From positions 30,538 to 94,537 of the forward strand of contig CAJTPZ010000010.1 of assembly GCA_910578395.1 (NCBI GenBank): a stretch of DNA of 64,000 bases. The letters run 5' to 3'. Every line of letters starts with the position of its first letter. Position 1 is the stretch's first letter. Position numbers and translations under genes: made by a program. The notes below the pieces were generated by a model. The model worked only from the letters and a program-made list of their open reading frames with translations, was not told the DNA's origin and made no database searches. The stretch comes from an uncultured Muribaculaceae bacterium (lineage in GTDB: Bacteria > Bacteroidota > Bacteroidia > Bacteroidales > Muribaculaceae). Shown one piece after another: positions 44,021 to 53,510 of the stretch.

Positions 44021-45985
44021 CTATCTGTCAATTCTTCTTATACGTCGGCCAGGAGTGTTATTTATTACCAATGGAACCGTCTCTACAGTCACCACACTTG
44101 TGTCAAGACCGAAAGCCGAATGATCAGTCAGTCCTATCTTGCGTAAATATCCATGAATCAGCATCAAAAAACGATCACTACGCCTACAGCTGCTTGATGC
44201 TGAAAATATCCTATGGAGCATTACAAAATGGAAATCACCGGCAATTCCCTCCCGACGCAACGATGGATACGTACTTAGCAGATCAAGTCGACCGTCGGCA
44301 ACAAGATCTTCAACCACTTGCCGCAGATATACACTCACCTTAGGTGCCACACGAAAACCAAAACGCATAGTCACAAGATAAATAGTGTGTTCACTTATTA
44401 TTTCAACATCATATTCCAATGTATCAGGTATATCCACATATTCAACATGAATAAACCAATAATGATCGGCTCTTTTAGGACGCTTGTTGACAATTGAATA
44501 AATAAGCTTTGTCTCTATCATTTTCTTGTCGGATGAACGACTGAAATATATCACATTAGAGGCATATTTAGGGATTGTGGAATCATTCTTTATTGCAGAG
44601 ATAATCCCACTGCATTCTGCCAACGGCCTATACTCGATCATTTGAGCACGTTTGCCTGTAGCCTTATGCCAGACCACCATGACCGCTGCCAAAACAGATG
44701 CAATCAGAAGGCTATACCAGCCGCCATGCTCAAACTTAAACAAATTTGCGACAAAAAACAGTCCTTCAAGAGATGTGAAGAAGCTGAAAAAACATATACA
44801 TACTATCTTGTTTATGCCTTTAAACCGCATCCAGAATGTCAATAATATGGTCGTCATCAGCATGGTCACGGTGATAGCCAGTCCATAAGCCGCCTCCATG
44901 TGAGATGAATCCCGGAAAATCGCAATCGTAAGAATGCATCCCGCCAACAAAGCCCAATTGATTGCAGGTATATAAAGCTGTCCTTTTTCATTGGATGGGT
45001 ATTTTATCTTTAACTTAGGCCAAAAATCAAGGTTGACAGCTTCAGAAAATATAGTGAATGATCCGCTAAGCAATGCCTGACTGGCTATAACAGCCGCTCC
45101 GGTAGACATTATGACACCTATCACTGTAAGGTCGGCAGGAATAATCGCATAAAATGGATTGACTCCGACTGGGACATTGTTTTCTGCAAGTATGAGCCAG
45201 GCTCCTTGTCCAAGATAGTTAAGTATCAGCATCGACTTTACAAACAACCAGCTTACGGTAATATTCCTGCGACCGCAATGGCCTAAATCGGAGTACAGGG
45301 CTTCAGCACCAGTAGTGCATAAAAACACCGCGCCAAGAATAAAAAACCACATGGGATTTTCTACCAACACACATATAGCATACCATGGATTAAATGCTTT
45401 AAGGACCATGGGACACTTAAACAGGAATAATAAGCCTAATCCACCTAATGACAGGAACCACAGAAGCATGAAAGGACCGAAAAAACGTCCGATCCGACCG
45501 GTGCCGGCCTGCTGCATCATAAAGATCACAATGACAACAACCACAACAATAGGAACTACCGAAACTGTAGGCCATACTATCTTAAGCCCCTCAATTGCAG
45601 ATGTCACCGTGATTGCCGGTGTTATTATACCGTCGGCAATCAGAGCCGCGGCACCGATCGCCGCCACTATATAAAGCCATCGTCGCGGCATTCGCCTCAA
45701 TAAGGCAAAAAGAGCAAGAATCCCTCCCTCGCCATTATTATCGGCCCGCAATGCAAGCAATACATATTTTACAGTTGTCTGCAGTGTCAGCGTCCATATT
45801 ATACATGAAATAGCACCGATTATGTAATCAGAATCATAATTCCGGTCAACTCCAACAATAGCTTTCATCACATAGAGCGGAGATGTACCGATGTCTCCGA
45901 ATACAATGCCGATTGTCACAATCAGTCCTAAAAGCGTTACACGCTGAAGCGATGTTCTGTTTTTTATTTCTACATTTTTTTTCAT
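44021..45985 (-). CDS. kup: Kup-family potassium uptake protein
   Basis: A 654-residue potassium:proton symporter (Kup/TrkD/HAK family). It has 12 transmembrane segments in the first ~450 residues, beginning with GLIVTIGIVFGDIGTSPLYVMKAIVG, and NGEGGILALFALLRR, GDGIITPAITVTSAIEGL-like (ADGIITPAITVTSAIEG) and GQGAWLILAE motifs. A hydrophilic C-terminal domain (~200 residues) follows. Full length for the family. Monocistronic; no TAnnTTTG box seen upstream. Confidence 0.95.
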   Translation of the reverse strand: MKKNVEIKNRTSLQRVTLLGLIVTIGIVFGDIGTSPLYVMKAIVGVDRNYDSDYIIGAISCIIWTLTLQTTVKYVLLALRADNNGEGGILALFALLRRMPRRWLYIVAAIGAAALIADGIITPAITVTSAIEGLKIVWPTVSVVPIVVVVVIVIFMMQQAGTGRIGRFFGPFMLLWFLSLGGLGLLFLFKCPMVLKAFNPWYAICVLVENPMWFFILGAVFLCTTGAEALYSDLGHCGRRNITVSWLFVKSMLILNYLGQGAWLILAENNVPVGVNPFYAIIPADLTVIGVIMSTGAAVIASQALLSGSFTIFSEAVNLDFWPKLKIKYPSNEKGQLYIPAINWALLAGCILTIAIFRDSSHMEAAYGLAITVTMLMTTILLTFWMRFKGINKIVCICFFSFFTSLEGLFFVANLFKFEHGGWYSLLIASVLAAVMVVWHKATGKRAQMIEYRPLAECSGIISAIKNDSTIPKYASNVIYFSRSSDKKMIETKLIYSIVNKRPKRADHYWFIHVEYVDIPDTLEYDVEIISEHTIYLVTMRFGFRVAPKVSVYLRQVVEDLVADGRLDLLSTYPSLRREGIAGDFHFVMLHRIFSASSSCRRSDRFLMLIHGYLRKIGLTDHSAFGLDTSVVTVETVPLVINNTPGRRIRRIDR

Positions 45986-46098
45986 AAAATGAAAACGTCA
46001 GAAAATAAAAATGTGTTTAAATATCGGTATTCGGAACTACTGACATTAAAGAACCAAGATACGATCAATCTTAATATTCAGTCAATTATACATAAAGG

Positions 46099-46126
46099 TC
46101 CGGCTGCTGTTTCTTAGACAACCGGA
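46099..46126 (-). terminator. Possible terminator of fucI-fucP
   Basis: Inverted repeat with an 8-pair stem (TCCGGCTG/CAACCGGA with one G-T pair) about 30 bases after the fucP stop on the minus strand. The downstream T-tract is weak. Confidence 0.35.
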
Positions 46127-46155
46127 TCTCATAATATCACCAATTATATGTGGCT

Positions 46156-47505
46156 TTATTTCTTTTTTGCCGTTATGTGACTTTGGCGAAAACCGTAAAG
46201 AGCCACGACAATAAAACATAACAGCGGGACAACAAAAGAGATGTTGACAGACGGAAATCCGAAAATTGTGCCACAGTCGATGATCGCAGCCTGAACAGGT
46301 GGCAAAACAGAACCTCCAAGAATCGCCATTATAAGACCTGCAGCTCCGAATTTGGCATCGTCTCCCATTCCTTCAAGCGCAATGCCATAGATTGTCGGGA
46401 ACATCAATGACATGCAAGCCGATATACCTACAAGGCAATACAATCCGAGAATATTCTGAAAAAATATCACCCCTATTGTCAGCACGCCGGCAGCTATAGC
46501 AAGACTACGCAACAAAACACCGGGACGAAGGTAGCGGAGCAAGAATGTACAGATAAAACGACTTACACAGAAAACAAGCATTGCCACTATATTGTAACGC
46601 TGAGAAAGAATCTCGGCATCCTTCTCTGCCATCCCCTGTTCCATGAAAATACGTGTGCCATATTGAATGATGAATGTCCAGCACATAATCTGCACACCTA
46701 CATAAAAGAACTGGGCAATCACTCCTTCGCGATATTTCGCCACCGAGAATATTCTTTTTACTGTCGGCAACAATGCATCTCTCTTATGTCTGTCACCATT
46801 ATCAGGCATCCTTACAACAGCGATAAGCGCCATCATGACAACCACCACAACTCCAATAGCCAGATAAGGTTTTACAAGCACCTGGAGATCGGCATCTCTC
46901 ACTGCCTCGAAGGCTTCGACCGGCAACACTGCCCTATCGGCAGTATCCATCGGATCGAGCCTGTTCTGTATAAAATTCATCGCCACATACATTCCCATCA
47001 GAGAGCCCATCGGATTGAAACTCTGTGCAAGATTAAGCCTTCGGGTCGCAGAACTTTCAGGCCCCATCGTCAGAATATAAGGGTTGGAACTTGTTTCGAG
47101 AAACGACAGACCGCATGTCAGAATAAAATATGCAATCAGAAAAGGAAGATACATTCCTGTCAGCATTGCCGGATAGAACAAAAACGCACCAAGCCCATAC
47201 AATCCGAGTCCGAGCAACACTCCTGCTTTATAGGAGTATCTCTGTATGAACATTGCCGCAGGAAATGCCATGGCAAAGTAACCACCATAGAATGCCACCT
47301 GTATGAGAGTGCCATCGGTCACGCTCATTCTGAAAATTTTGGAAAAAGCCTTGACCATAGGGTTAGTTATGTCATTGGCAAATCCCCAAAGGGCGAAACA
47401 GCCTGTAATCAGAATAAACGGCACGAGATAGCTCACTCCGTCAAGCGAAAGAACCGATGTCGTTTTTTTTGAATTATTTTTCATCCCGCTATATAATTCC
47501 TGCAT
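46156..47505 (-). CDS. fucP: L-fucose:proton symporter
   Basis: A 449-residue major facilitator with 12 helices, of the FucP/GGP family. Signatures: FALWGFANDITNPMVKAFSKIF, VAFYGGYFAMAFPAAMFIQRYSYKAGVLLGLGLYGLGAFLFYPA, FLETSSNPYILTMGP and RRLNLAQSFNPMGSLMG. Length fits FucP (E. coli 438). It imports L-fucose released from glycans. It lies 66 bases downstream of fucI on the same strand. An internal ATG at 47484 (MKNNSKK) is an equally plausible start. Related transporters for other sugars look similar, so the fucose call leans on fucI next door. Confidence 0.9.
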   Translation of the reverse strand: MQELYSGMKNNSKKTTSVLSLDGVSYLVPFILITGCFALWGFANDITNPMVKAFSKIFRMSVTDGTLIQVAFYGGYFAMAFPAAMFIQRYSYKAGVLLGLGLYGLGAFLFYPAMLTGMYLPFLIAYFILTCGLSFLETSSNPYILTMGPESSATRRLNLAQSFNPMGSLMGMYVAMNFIQNRLDPMDTADRAVLPVEAFEAVRDADLQVLVKPYLAIGVVVVVMMALIAVVRMPDNGDRHKRDALLPTVKRIFSVAKYREGVIAQFFYVGVQIMCWTFIIQYGTRIFMEQGMAEKDAEILSQRYNIVAMLVFCVSRFICTFLLRYLRPGVLLRSLAIAAGVLTIGVIFFQNILGLYCLVGISACMSLMFPTIYGIALEGMGDDAKFGAAGLIMAILGGSVLPPVQAAIIDCGTIFGFPSVNISFVVPLLCFIVVALYGFRQSHITAKKK

Positions 47506-47571
47506 TTATCAAACAATGTGGTATGTCGAAACATAGTCAATTACACCAAATTCCGACATACCACAATCAAT

Positions 47572-49353
47572 TCATATTTTTCTATACAAAGGCCCGTAAT
47601 TCTTGCAAGCGCGATAATCGCTCCCCTCTTTATCCATGCCAAAGGCATTCCATGAACTCGGCCGAAATATATCACCGTCGGGAATGTTGTGCATACATAC
47701 AGGGATACGCAGCATAGAGGCAAGTGTGAGAAGATCTTTACCAATGTGCCCATAGGAAAGCGCTCCATGGTTAGCTCCCCAGTTGTTCATTACCGAATAA
47801 ACATCTTTGAAAGCGTCACGCTCAGGCATCAGACGAGGCACAAACCATGTAGTCGGCCATGTGGGATCGGTGCGTTCATCAAGTATATCATGAATCTCAG
47901 GATCTATATCGGCTGTCCAGCCCTCGGCTATCTGCAATACAGGTCCAAGGCCTTTTACGAGATTGAGCCGCGACATTGTCACAGGCATCCCGCCTTTAGT
48001 AAGAAAATTGCTTGAAAAACCTCCTCCTCGGAAATAATCGCGATTTGCCGGACACCATTTCGTAGCAGCAAGGCAATTTTCGACATCTTTGGCGGTCATA
48101 TCCCATGGCTGTTTCATTTCAGGATTACCTTCTTCATTGCAAGCCTGGCCTGTTGCATCGAGTGTAGTCGCTCCTGAGTTGATAAGATGTATGATGCCGT
48201 TCTGTGCTATTCCTGTCAGTTGCTTACCTGTTACCCGACTGACCGCTTCAGGACTCCAATAAGTGCGAACATCGGAGAATTGCTGACCGCGGCCGGTGAG
48301 AAGGTGGCCGAAAAGCATAGCGATTCCGTTGCATGCATCATTTTCAGTAGCCAGAACAAAAGCCTCACGTATGCCATTCCAGTCAAACGATGTGTTCAGC
48401 AGTGCTTCCGTATAGTCTCCATTGGGATAAAAATCGGTCCACTGACGCTGTCCTTGAAAACCTCCTGCTATTGCATTATGTCCGAGAGACTCTTCCTTGA
48501 ATCCGATCTCTTTCAGACGTGGATTTCCAATCATAAGGTCGCGGGCGATAATCGTCATTTTGACAACAAATTCCCAGTCACTATCTTTCTGACTGCGGGT
48601 TTTGGCTTTTTCAGGACGGTTTCGGTCGGCAGCTTCATTAATCTTACAATATTTCTCGGTCCAAGTCATCGCTTTGGCATACTCTTCCTTATCGTATATA
48701 CCTTCTTCCATCCGGCGGATGATTTCAGTGAGATCCACCGACTCACAACGCATACCGAGATAATCCTCAAAAAAATCCGAACTTACAATTGATCCGGCGA
48801 TACCCATACTTACCGACCCCATTGAGAGATAACTCTTGCCACACATTGTGGCAACGGCCTGAGCCGCACGTGCAAAACGCAGAATCTTCTCTGCCACATC
48901 GTCAGGAATTGTATTGTCCCCCAAGTCCTGAACATCGTGACCATAAATACCAAAAGCCGGCAACCCTTTCTGAGCATGGGCGGCGAGAACAGCCGCAAGA
49001 TACACCGCACCCGGACGCTCTGTACCGTTAAATCCCCACACTGCCTTGGGCCAATGAGGATGCATGTCCATAGTCTCGGAGCCATAACACCAACAAGAGG
49101 TTACAGTGACAGTAGCACCGACTCCTTCACGTTCAAATTTTTCAGCACATGCCGCAGCTTCAGCGACACGACCTATTGTTGTGTCGGCGACCACGCATTC
49201 TACCGGACTACCGTCGCCGTTTCTCAGATTCTGTGAAATCAGCTGCGCCACAGCATTGGCAAGGTTCATAGTCTTTTCCTCAAGACTCTCACGCACACCC
49301 CCTTGACGACCGTCGATAGTGGGCCTAATGCCGATTTTGGGATATTTTTTCAT
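47572..49353 (-). CDS. fucI: L-fucose isomerase
   Basis: A 593-residue cytosolic ketol-isomerase converting L-fucose to L-fuculose, with nearly the length of E. coli FucI (591). The start KKYPKIGIRPTIDGRQGGVRESLEEKTM and CVVADTTIGRVAEAAACAEKF are typical; GMRCESVDLTEIIRRMEEGIYD and VLATENDACNGIAMLFGHLLTGRGQQFSDVRTYWSPEAV contain the metal-ligand Glu and Asp. The C-terminal half carries HAALSYGHIG-like NHGALSYGHIG. I start at the ATG at 49353; a TTG nine bases earlier is open. fucK and fucA, needed to finish the pathway, are not in the window. Confidence 0.96.
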   Translation of the reverse strand: MKKYPKIGIRPTIDGRQGGVRESLEEKTMNLANAVAQLISQNLRNGDGSPVECVVADTTIGRVAEAAACAEKFEREGVGATVTVTSCWCYGSETMDMHPHWPKAVWGFNGTERPGAVYLAAVLAAHAQKGLPAFGIYGHDVQDLGDNTIPDDVAEKILRFARAAQAVATMCGKSYLSMGSVSMGIAGSIVSSDFFEDYLGMRCESVDLTEIIRRMEEGIYDKEEYAKAMTWTEKYCKINEAADRNRPEKAKTRSQKDSDWEFVVKMTIIARDLMIGNPRLKEIGFKEESLGHNAIAGGFQGQRQWTDFYPNGDYTEALLNTSFDWNGIREAFVLATENDACNGIAMLFGHLLTGRGQQFSDVRTYWSPEAVSRVTGKQLTGIAQNGIIHLINSGATTLDATGQACNEEGNPEMKQPWDMTAKDVENCLAATKWCPANRDYFRGGGFSSNFLTKGGMPVTMSRLNLVKGLGPVLQIAEGWTADIDPEIHDILDERTDPTWPTTWFVPRLMPERDAFKDVYSVMNNWGANHGALSYGHIGKDLLTLASMLRIPVCMHNIPDGDIFRPSSWNAFGMDKEGSDYRACKNYGPLYRKI

Positions 49354-49481
49354 GACAAACAAGATTAAAATCCGATTTTAAGGTAATAACTGTGTGTAAA
49401 AATATAGGCTTTAGACAATGATCGTAGATTCTTGTGGTTAAAGGGTGTTAAAATATACGTATGTTATCGGAATCAGATATA

Positions 49482-49493
49482 TCGACATGTCGA
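49482..49493. promoter_or_regulatory. Perfect 12-base palindrome in the fucI/araC divergent region
   Basis: TCGACATGTCGA, 18 bases upstream of the AraC gene's TATATTTG box and about 130 bases upstream of fucI. A regulator binding site is possible; AraC-type sites are more often direct repeats, so the binder is unclear. Confidence 0.35.
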
Positions 49494-49511
49494 ATTTGTA
49501 CAATACACGGC

Positions 49512-49519
49512 TATATTTG
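49512..49519 (+). promoter_or_regulatory. Putative -7 box of araC-type regulator gene
   Basis: TATATTTG, 12 bases before the ATG, giving a very short leader. TTTG at 49495-49498 is only 13 bases upstream. Confidence 0.5.
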
Positions 49520-49531
49520 TAAAAAAGCAAA

Positions 49532-50398
49532 ATGTCAATAAAGAATGATTCATTAGGAAATCTAAGGCTTCTGAATGTGGGGCTGAGCTCTCATGTAAAT
49601 GACTGGACCTATTTCAATGTCGAAAGTCCCTTCTCCCGCCTGTATCTTGTGGTCAAGGGAGAAGCTATTGTAAATATATACGGCCGCGATCATCGGCTCT
49701 TGCCCGGGAACATATATCTCATCCCCCCTTTCACATCACACAGCAACCGTTGTACTGGCTCTTTTAGCCATTATTATCTCCATGTTTACGAAGATATCGT
49801 ATCAGGAGAAAGTATTTTTGAGCAACTAGTATTTCCGTTTCAGCTGCCATCGCGTCATTTTGATATCACACTTTTTGAGACTCTATGTGAACACAACGAA
49901 CAAATGAAATTAAAATCCAAAGATCCAAAAGTCTATGACAACAACTCATCTCTGATAAAATACATGCGCCGCAACCGTGAGCGTCCTCTGGCCGACAAAC
50001 TTGAGTCATCAGGAATCATATCTTTTCTAATGTCGAGATTTGTCAGAGAGGCTATCCCCCGCTTCAATATCCATGATCCACGCATCACAAAGGTTCTGCG
50101 GATAATAAACAACGATCTATCGGCCACACCATCCATAGAAAAACTCGCCACAGAGGCATGCCTCTGCACAGATCATTTCATACGCCTGTTTAGAGAAAAA
50201 ACAGGCATGACTCCTCTTCATTACATAAATCAGAAGAAAATCATGAAAGCACAGTTTTTTCTTGCCACCTCCGACATGTCAATCAAAGAAATTGCCCGGA
50301 TTACAGGTTATCACGACGTGCCTTATTTCTATCGCGTATTCCGACGTTTCACTCTCCAGTCCCCTCTTCAATACCGCGAGAGCTTCAATAAAATATAG
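49532..50398 (+). CDS. AraC-family regulator, probable fucose-locus activator
   Basis: A 288-residue AraC-family regulator. The N-terminal cupin-like sensing domain shows FSRLYLVVKGEAIVNIYGRDHRLLPGNIYLIPPFTSHSN. The C-terminal double helix-turn-helix is at about residues 190-286: IEKLATEACLCTDHFIRLFREKTGMTPLHYI and MSIKEIARITGYHDVPYFYRVFRRF. It is divergent from fucI-fucP with 178 bases between the start codons, which suggests control of L-fucose or fuculose-phosphate use; that is an inference from position. Confidence 0.87.
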   Translation: MSIKNDSLGNLRLLNVGLSSHVNDWTYFNVESPFSRLYLVVKGEAIVNIYGRDHRLLPGNIYLIPPFTSHSNRCTGSFSHYYLHVYEDIVSGESIFEQLVFPFQLPSRHFDITLFETLCEHNEQMKLKSKDPKVYDNNSSLIKYMRRNRERPLADKLESSGIISFLMSRFVREAIPRFNIHDPRITKVLRIINNDLSATPSIEKLATEACLCTDHFIRLFREKTGMTPLHYINQKKIMKAQFFLATSDMSIKEIARITGYHDVPYFYRVFRRFTLQSPLQYRESFNKI

Positions 50399-50440
50399 CA
50401 TCCTGACAAATAAAGAATTTACCACATATTCATCCACATA

Positions 50441-50542
50441 AATCACACTTGTGATTAATGAGATTATTGAACAATAACCCAAGCCAAGATGTTAATAAAA
50501 CAAATGAGTAAAATATCCTCACATATTGAAAAACATGTGAGG
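50441..50542 (+). promoter_or_regulatory. Leader of rubredoxin-catalase with two inverted repeats
   Basis: AATCACA-CT-TGTGATT (50441-50456) is an operator-like inverted repeat with a 2-base spacer. CCTCACAT ... ATGTGAGG (50517-50542) is an 8-base stem with a 10-base loop, without a T-run. No TAnnTTTG box is found in this gap. The gap of about 200 bases holds no other feature. Confidence 0.3.
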
Positions 50543-50601
50543 TGCTCCACAAAGAAAAAACACTTATATACACTCTAAAATTACAACTAAAAATTTTTAC
50601 T

Positions 50602-50763
50602 ATGGAAAAATACATATGCGAAGTATGTGACTGGGTATATGACCCGGAAGTAGGAGATCCTGACAACAACATCGAGCCCGGAACATCATTCGCAGATCTT
50701 CCTGATGATTGGGTGTGCCCCTTATGCGGTGTAGGCAAAGACCAGTTCGCGCCGTTAAAATAA
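50602..50763 (+). CDS. Rubredoxin
   Basis: A 53-residue electron carrier with one Fe(Cys)4 site: Cys6-Cys9 in YICEVCDWVYDP and Cys39-Cys42 in WVCPLCGVGKDQF. The length and the YDP, DLPDDWVCPxC signatures are canonical. The ATG at 50602 gives the canonical start; the open frame upstream to 50542 encodes an unrelated lead. In anaerobes rubredoxin supplies electrons to rubrerythrin or superoxide reductase; here it lies 32 bases ahead of catalase, pointing to peroxide defence. Confidence 0.95.
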   Translation: MEKYICEVCDWVYDPEVGDPDNNIEPGTSFADLPDDWVCPLCGVGKDQFAPLK

Positions 50764-50795
50764 AAACCCAATAACACTATTTTAACAGTCTTATT

Positions 50796-52298
50796 ATGGA
50801 CAAACAAAGACTAACCTCGGAAAATGGCAGGCCTATTGCTGACAACCAGAACATTCAGACAGCAGGCGTCAGAGGTCCGGTTTTGCTTCAGGATCCATGG
50901 TATACTGAAAAAATCGCACACTTCGACAGAGAGGTAATACCCGAAAGGCGCATGCACGCCAAAGGCTCAGGAGCATTCGGCACTTTTACAGTAACGAATG
51001 ATATAACCGAGTTTACACGGGCATCTATATTTTCCGAAGTAGGGAAAAAGACGGAGTGTCTTGTGAGGTTTTCAACCGTAGCCGGAGAACGCGGAGCAGC
51101 GGATGCCGAAAGAGATATTCGTGGCTTCGCAATGAAGTTTTATACCGATGAAGGCAACTGGGACCTTGTCGGCAATAATACTCCCGTGTTTTTCCTGCGT
51201 GATCCCCTTAAATTCGCTGATCTGAATCACGCCATAAAACGTGATCCGAGAACCGGAATGCGTAACGCTACGAGCAACTGGGATTTCTGGACACTGCTCC
51301 CCGAAGCTCTCCACCAGGTAACTATTACAATGTCTCCGAGAGGCATACCTGCCTCATTCCGTCATATGCACGGATTCGGAAGCCATACATATAGCTTCTA
51401 CAACAAAGAGAATAAAAGGATCTGGGTAAAGTTTCATCTCAGAACTCTGCAAGGCATAAAAAACCTTACCGACGAGGAAGCCGAGAAAGTAATTTCAAAA
51501 GACCGTGAATCAAATCAACGCGACCTTTTCGAGGCCATTGAACGAGGCGACTATCCCCGCTGGCTTATGCAGGTGCAGCTTATGACCGAAGAAGAGGCCA
51601 AAAAATATCATATCAATCCGTTTGATCTGACCAAGGTATGGTATCACAAGGACTTTCCGCTTCGTGACGTGGGTATTCTGGAACTAAACCGCAATCCTGA
51701 GAATTTTTTTGCCGAAATAGAGCAAGCGGCATTCAATCCGATGAATGTTGTCGAAGGTATCGGATTTTCTCCTGACAAGATGCTTCAGGGCAGATTATTC
51801 TCGTATGGAGACGCACAACGTTACAGGCTCGGCGTAAACTATAATCTCATTCCTGTAAACCGCCCGAAATGCCCGTTACACTCTTATCATCGTGACGGAC
51901 AAATGCGTACCGATGACAATTATGGTCGCACTCTGTCTTATGAGCCCAATAGTTTCGGAGAATGGAAAGACACTCCCGAACTCAAAGAACCGCCACTTGA
52001 ATTGCATGGCGCCGCCTTCAATTACGATGAACGGGAGTATGATGACGACTATTACACTCAACCAGGAAAACTATGGCGTCTGATGCCTCCAGAAGAAAAG
52101 ACCCTGACCTGTGAAAATACAGCAAGGGCAATGGACGGAGTGCCATTGTTTATCAAGCAGCGTCATGTAAGAGCTTGTCATAACGCGGATCCGGAGTATG
52201 GCTCGAAATTGGCCGAAGCTTTAGGTATCAGCCTTGAAGAGGCTTTGGTCGCAAAAGATCCGGCACACCCTAAATGGGACAAAAGAGACCTTAAATAG
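50796..52298 (+). CDS. katA: Haem catalase (KatA type)
   Basis: A 500-residue small-subunit haem catalase. The catalytic His54 is in RRMHAKGSGAFGTFTVT and Asn in DLVGNNTPVFFLRDP; the proximal-Tyr region is RLFSYGDAQRYRLG, followed by NYNLIPVNRPKCPLHSYHRDGQM. The C-terminal extension is short, as in clade 3 enzymes. It dismutates hydrogen peroxide in the cytoplasm and probably forms a unit with the rubredoxin gene. Confidence 0.96.
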   Translation: MDKQRLTSENGRPIADNQNIQTAGVRGPVLLQDPWYTEKIAHFDREVIPERRMHAKGSGAFGTFTVTNDITEFTRASIFSEVGKKTECLVRFSTVAGERGAADAERDIRGFAMKFYTDEGNWDLVGNNTPVFFLRDPLKFADLNHAIKRDPRTGMRNATSNWDFWTLLPEALHQVTITMSPRGIPASFRHMHGFGSHTYSFYNKENKRIWVKFHLRTLQGIKNLTDEEAEKVISKDRESNQRDLFEAIERGDYPRWLMQVQLMTEEEAKKYHINPFDLTKVWYHKDFPLRDVGILELNRNPENFFAEIEQAAFNPMNVVEGIGFSPDKMLQGRLFSYGDAQRYRLGVNYNLIPVNRPKCPLHSYHRDGQMRTDDNYGRTLSYEPNSFGEWKDTPELKEPPLELHGAAFNYDEREYDDDYYTQPGKLWRLMPPEEKTLTCENTARAMDGVPLFIKQRHVRACHNADPEYGSKLAEALGISLEEALVAKDPAHPKWDKRDLK

Positions 52299-52321
52299 GA
52301 AAACACAGGAACTATTACGAG

Positions 52322-52358
52322 TGCCGTGGCAGTCTTCCATAAGATGATTGCCACGGCA
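52322..52358 (+). terminator. Hairpin after catalase
   Basis: TGCCGTGGCA paired with TGCCACGGCA, a perfect 10-base stem with a 17-base loop, 23 bases after the catalase stop. It lacks a T-run, so termination is uncertain. Confidence 0.45.
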
Positions 52359-52444
52359 TAACAATTCAATTATATTCAGGCATCAACAGTTAAAATCACA
52401 GAACCAGCATGTCGATATAAATTATAACATTCGTAATACCATGT

Positions 52445-52996
52445 CTAAAACTTCGCAAGATTCATAACGCGCTTCACAAACTCCGTTTTGGCTTCCGTAT
52501 AGCCGTCTCTGTTATTTTTATATTTTTTCAACAGATTGCGTTTCAGACATTCATATTCATCTGCTATATCCGGATTATCAATCAGATAATCACGGAAGAT
52601 TATCTCGTCATTGTCACCTATATTGTGCACGTGAATATGAAATACCTTTTCGGCATAACCCTCAGGTGTATAGCCTTTGTTAAACGCCATACGGGTCCCG
52701 GAAAATGACATACAGATATAACCGGCGTTCTCAAAAGATAACTTTATGATATCCCAATCCACTTTGTCAGGTATTTCGATAAGAATATCAATTATCGGCT
52801 TAGCATATATCCGAGATATGGCGGTACTACCTATATGATTGATTATAGGCTTATAGTCACACAGCAGACTTCCAAGACTTTCGATTTCAATTTTAGCCCA
52901 GTCTTTCCACTCCGGTTGATGCGGAACCAAAGCGATCGGAAACAATTGCCACAGCTCCTCAAGCGTCATATCTTCGAGATTTCTACACATATACAT
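52445..52996 (-). CDS. GrpB family (UPF0157) nucleotidyltransferase-fold protein
   Basis: A 183-residue protein of the GrpB/UPF0157 family, identified by ALVPHQPEWKDWAKIEIESL, INHIGSTAISRIYAKPIIDILIEIP and VFHIHVHNIGDNDEIIFRDYLID. These make up the nucleotidyltransferase-like fold in which the IGSTA and D-x-x motifs bind nucleotide; the family includes a CoaE-fused version but its own reaction is not established. It lies 29 bases downstream of the HxlR regulator gene, same strand. Confidence 0.83.
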   Translation of the reverse strand: MYMCRNLEDMTLEELWQLFPIALVPHQPEWKDWAKIEIESLGSLLCDYKPIINHIGSTAISRIYAKPIIDILIEIPDKVDWDIIKLSFENAGYICMSFSGTRMAFNKGYTPEGYAEKVFHIHVHNIGDNDEIIFRDYLIDNPDIADEYECLKRNLLKKYKNNRDGYTEAKTEFVKRVMNLAKF

Positions 52997-53025
52997 TCAT
53001 CAGCTAACCACTTTGTTACATATCT

Positions 53026-53376
53026 TTATTCCTGTTTTTGACGGTTTGACATTATATGGTCGAAATTTTCACGTCCCCAGTTTATGAGTGCTTCAACATG
53101 AGGAAGAAGTGTCCTCCCAAAGTCTGTCACCGAATATTCCGTACGAGGCGGAACGTCAGGAAACAACTCACGGTGAATTATGCCGTCAGTAATCAGATGA
53201 CGAAGCACCTGCGACAACACTTTCTCGGACACCAACGGAATATTGCGGTACAGTTCGTTGAAACGTATCGGCTCGTTCTCGGAAATCTTCACAAGAACAA
53301 CCAAAGCCCATTTATTGCCGAGCCATTCGAGCAACGGGGCAGCCTTGCAATATTCGTAGTCTAATTTTTTTGCCAT
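53026..53376 (-). CDS. HxlR-type winged-helix transcriptional regulator
   Basis: A 116-residue HxlR-family regulator: CKAAPLLEWLGNKWALVVLVKI, RFNELYRNIPLVSEKVLSQVLRHLITDGIIHRELFPDVPPRTEYSVTDFGRTLLPHVEALINWG is the full winged-helix core. The usual N-terminal Cys (here Cys10) is kept, which in some members senses electrophiles or thiol stress. It is divergent from the radical SAM gene across 134 bases and followed by the grpB-like gene. Confidence 0.88.
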   Translation of the reverse strand: MAKKLDYEYCKAAPLLEWLGNKWALVVLVKISENEPIRFNELYRNIPLVSEKVLSQVLRHLITDGIIHRELFPDVPPRTEYSVTDFGRTLLPHVEALINWGRENFDHIMSNRQKQE

Positions 53377-53510
53377 TGTCGGTAAAGCAAAATCGGTTGA
53401 TGACGAGCAAAACTGACTTTCCGGTAAGGGTCAAACCATCGGGTAAGTTATTGCTTCCGCCCTGACAATCATCTAATTTAGATCCCGAAAATAATAAAAA
53501 ATATCAAAAT

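Noticed and set aside
46663..47472. 269-codon plus-strand frame opposite fucP
   Set aside because: His/Arg-rich antisense of a membrane protein gene; not coding.
49933..50169. Minus-strand frame within the AraC gene
   Set aside because: Shadow of a clear coding gene.
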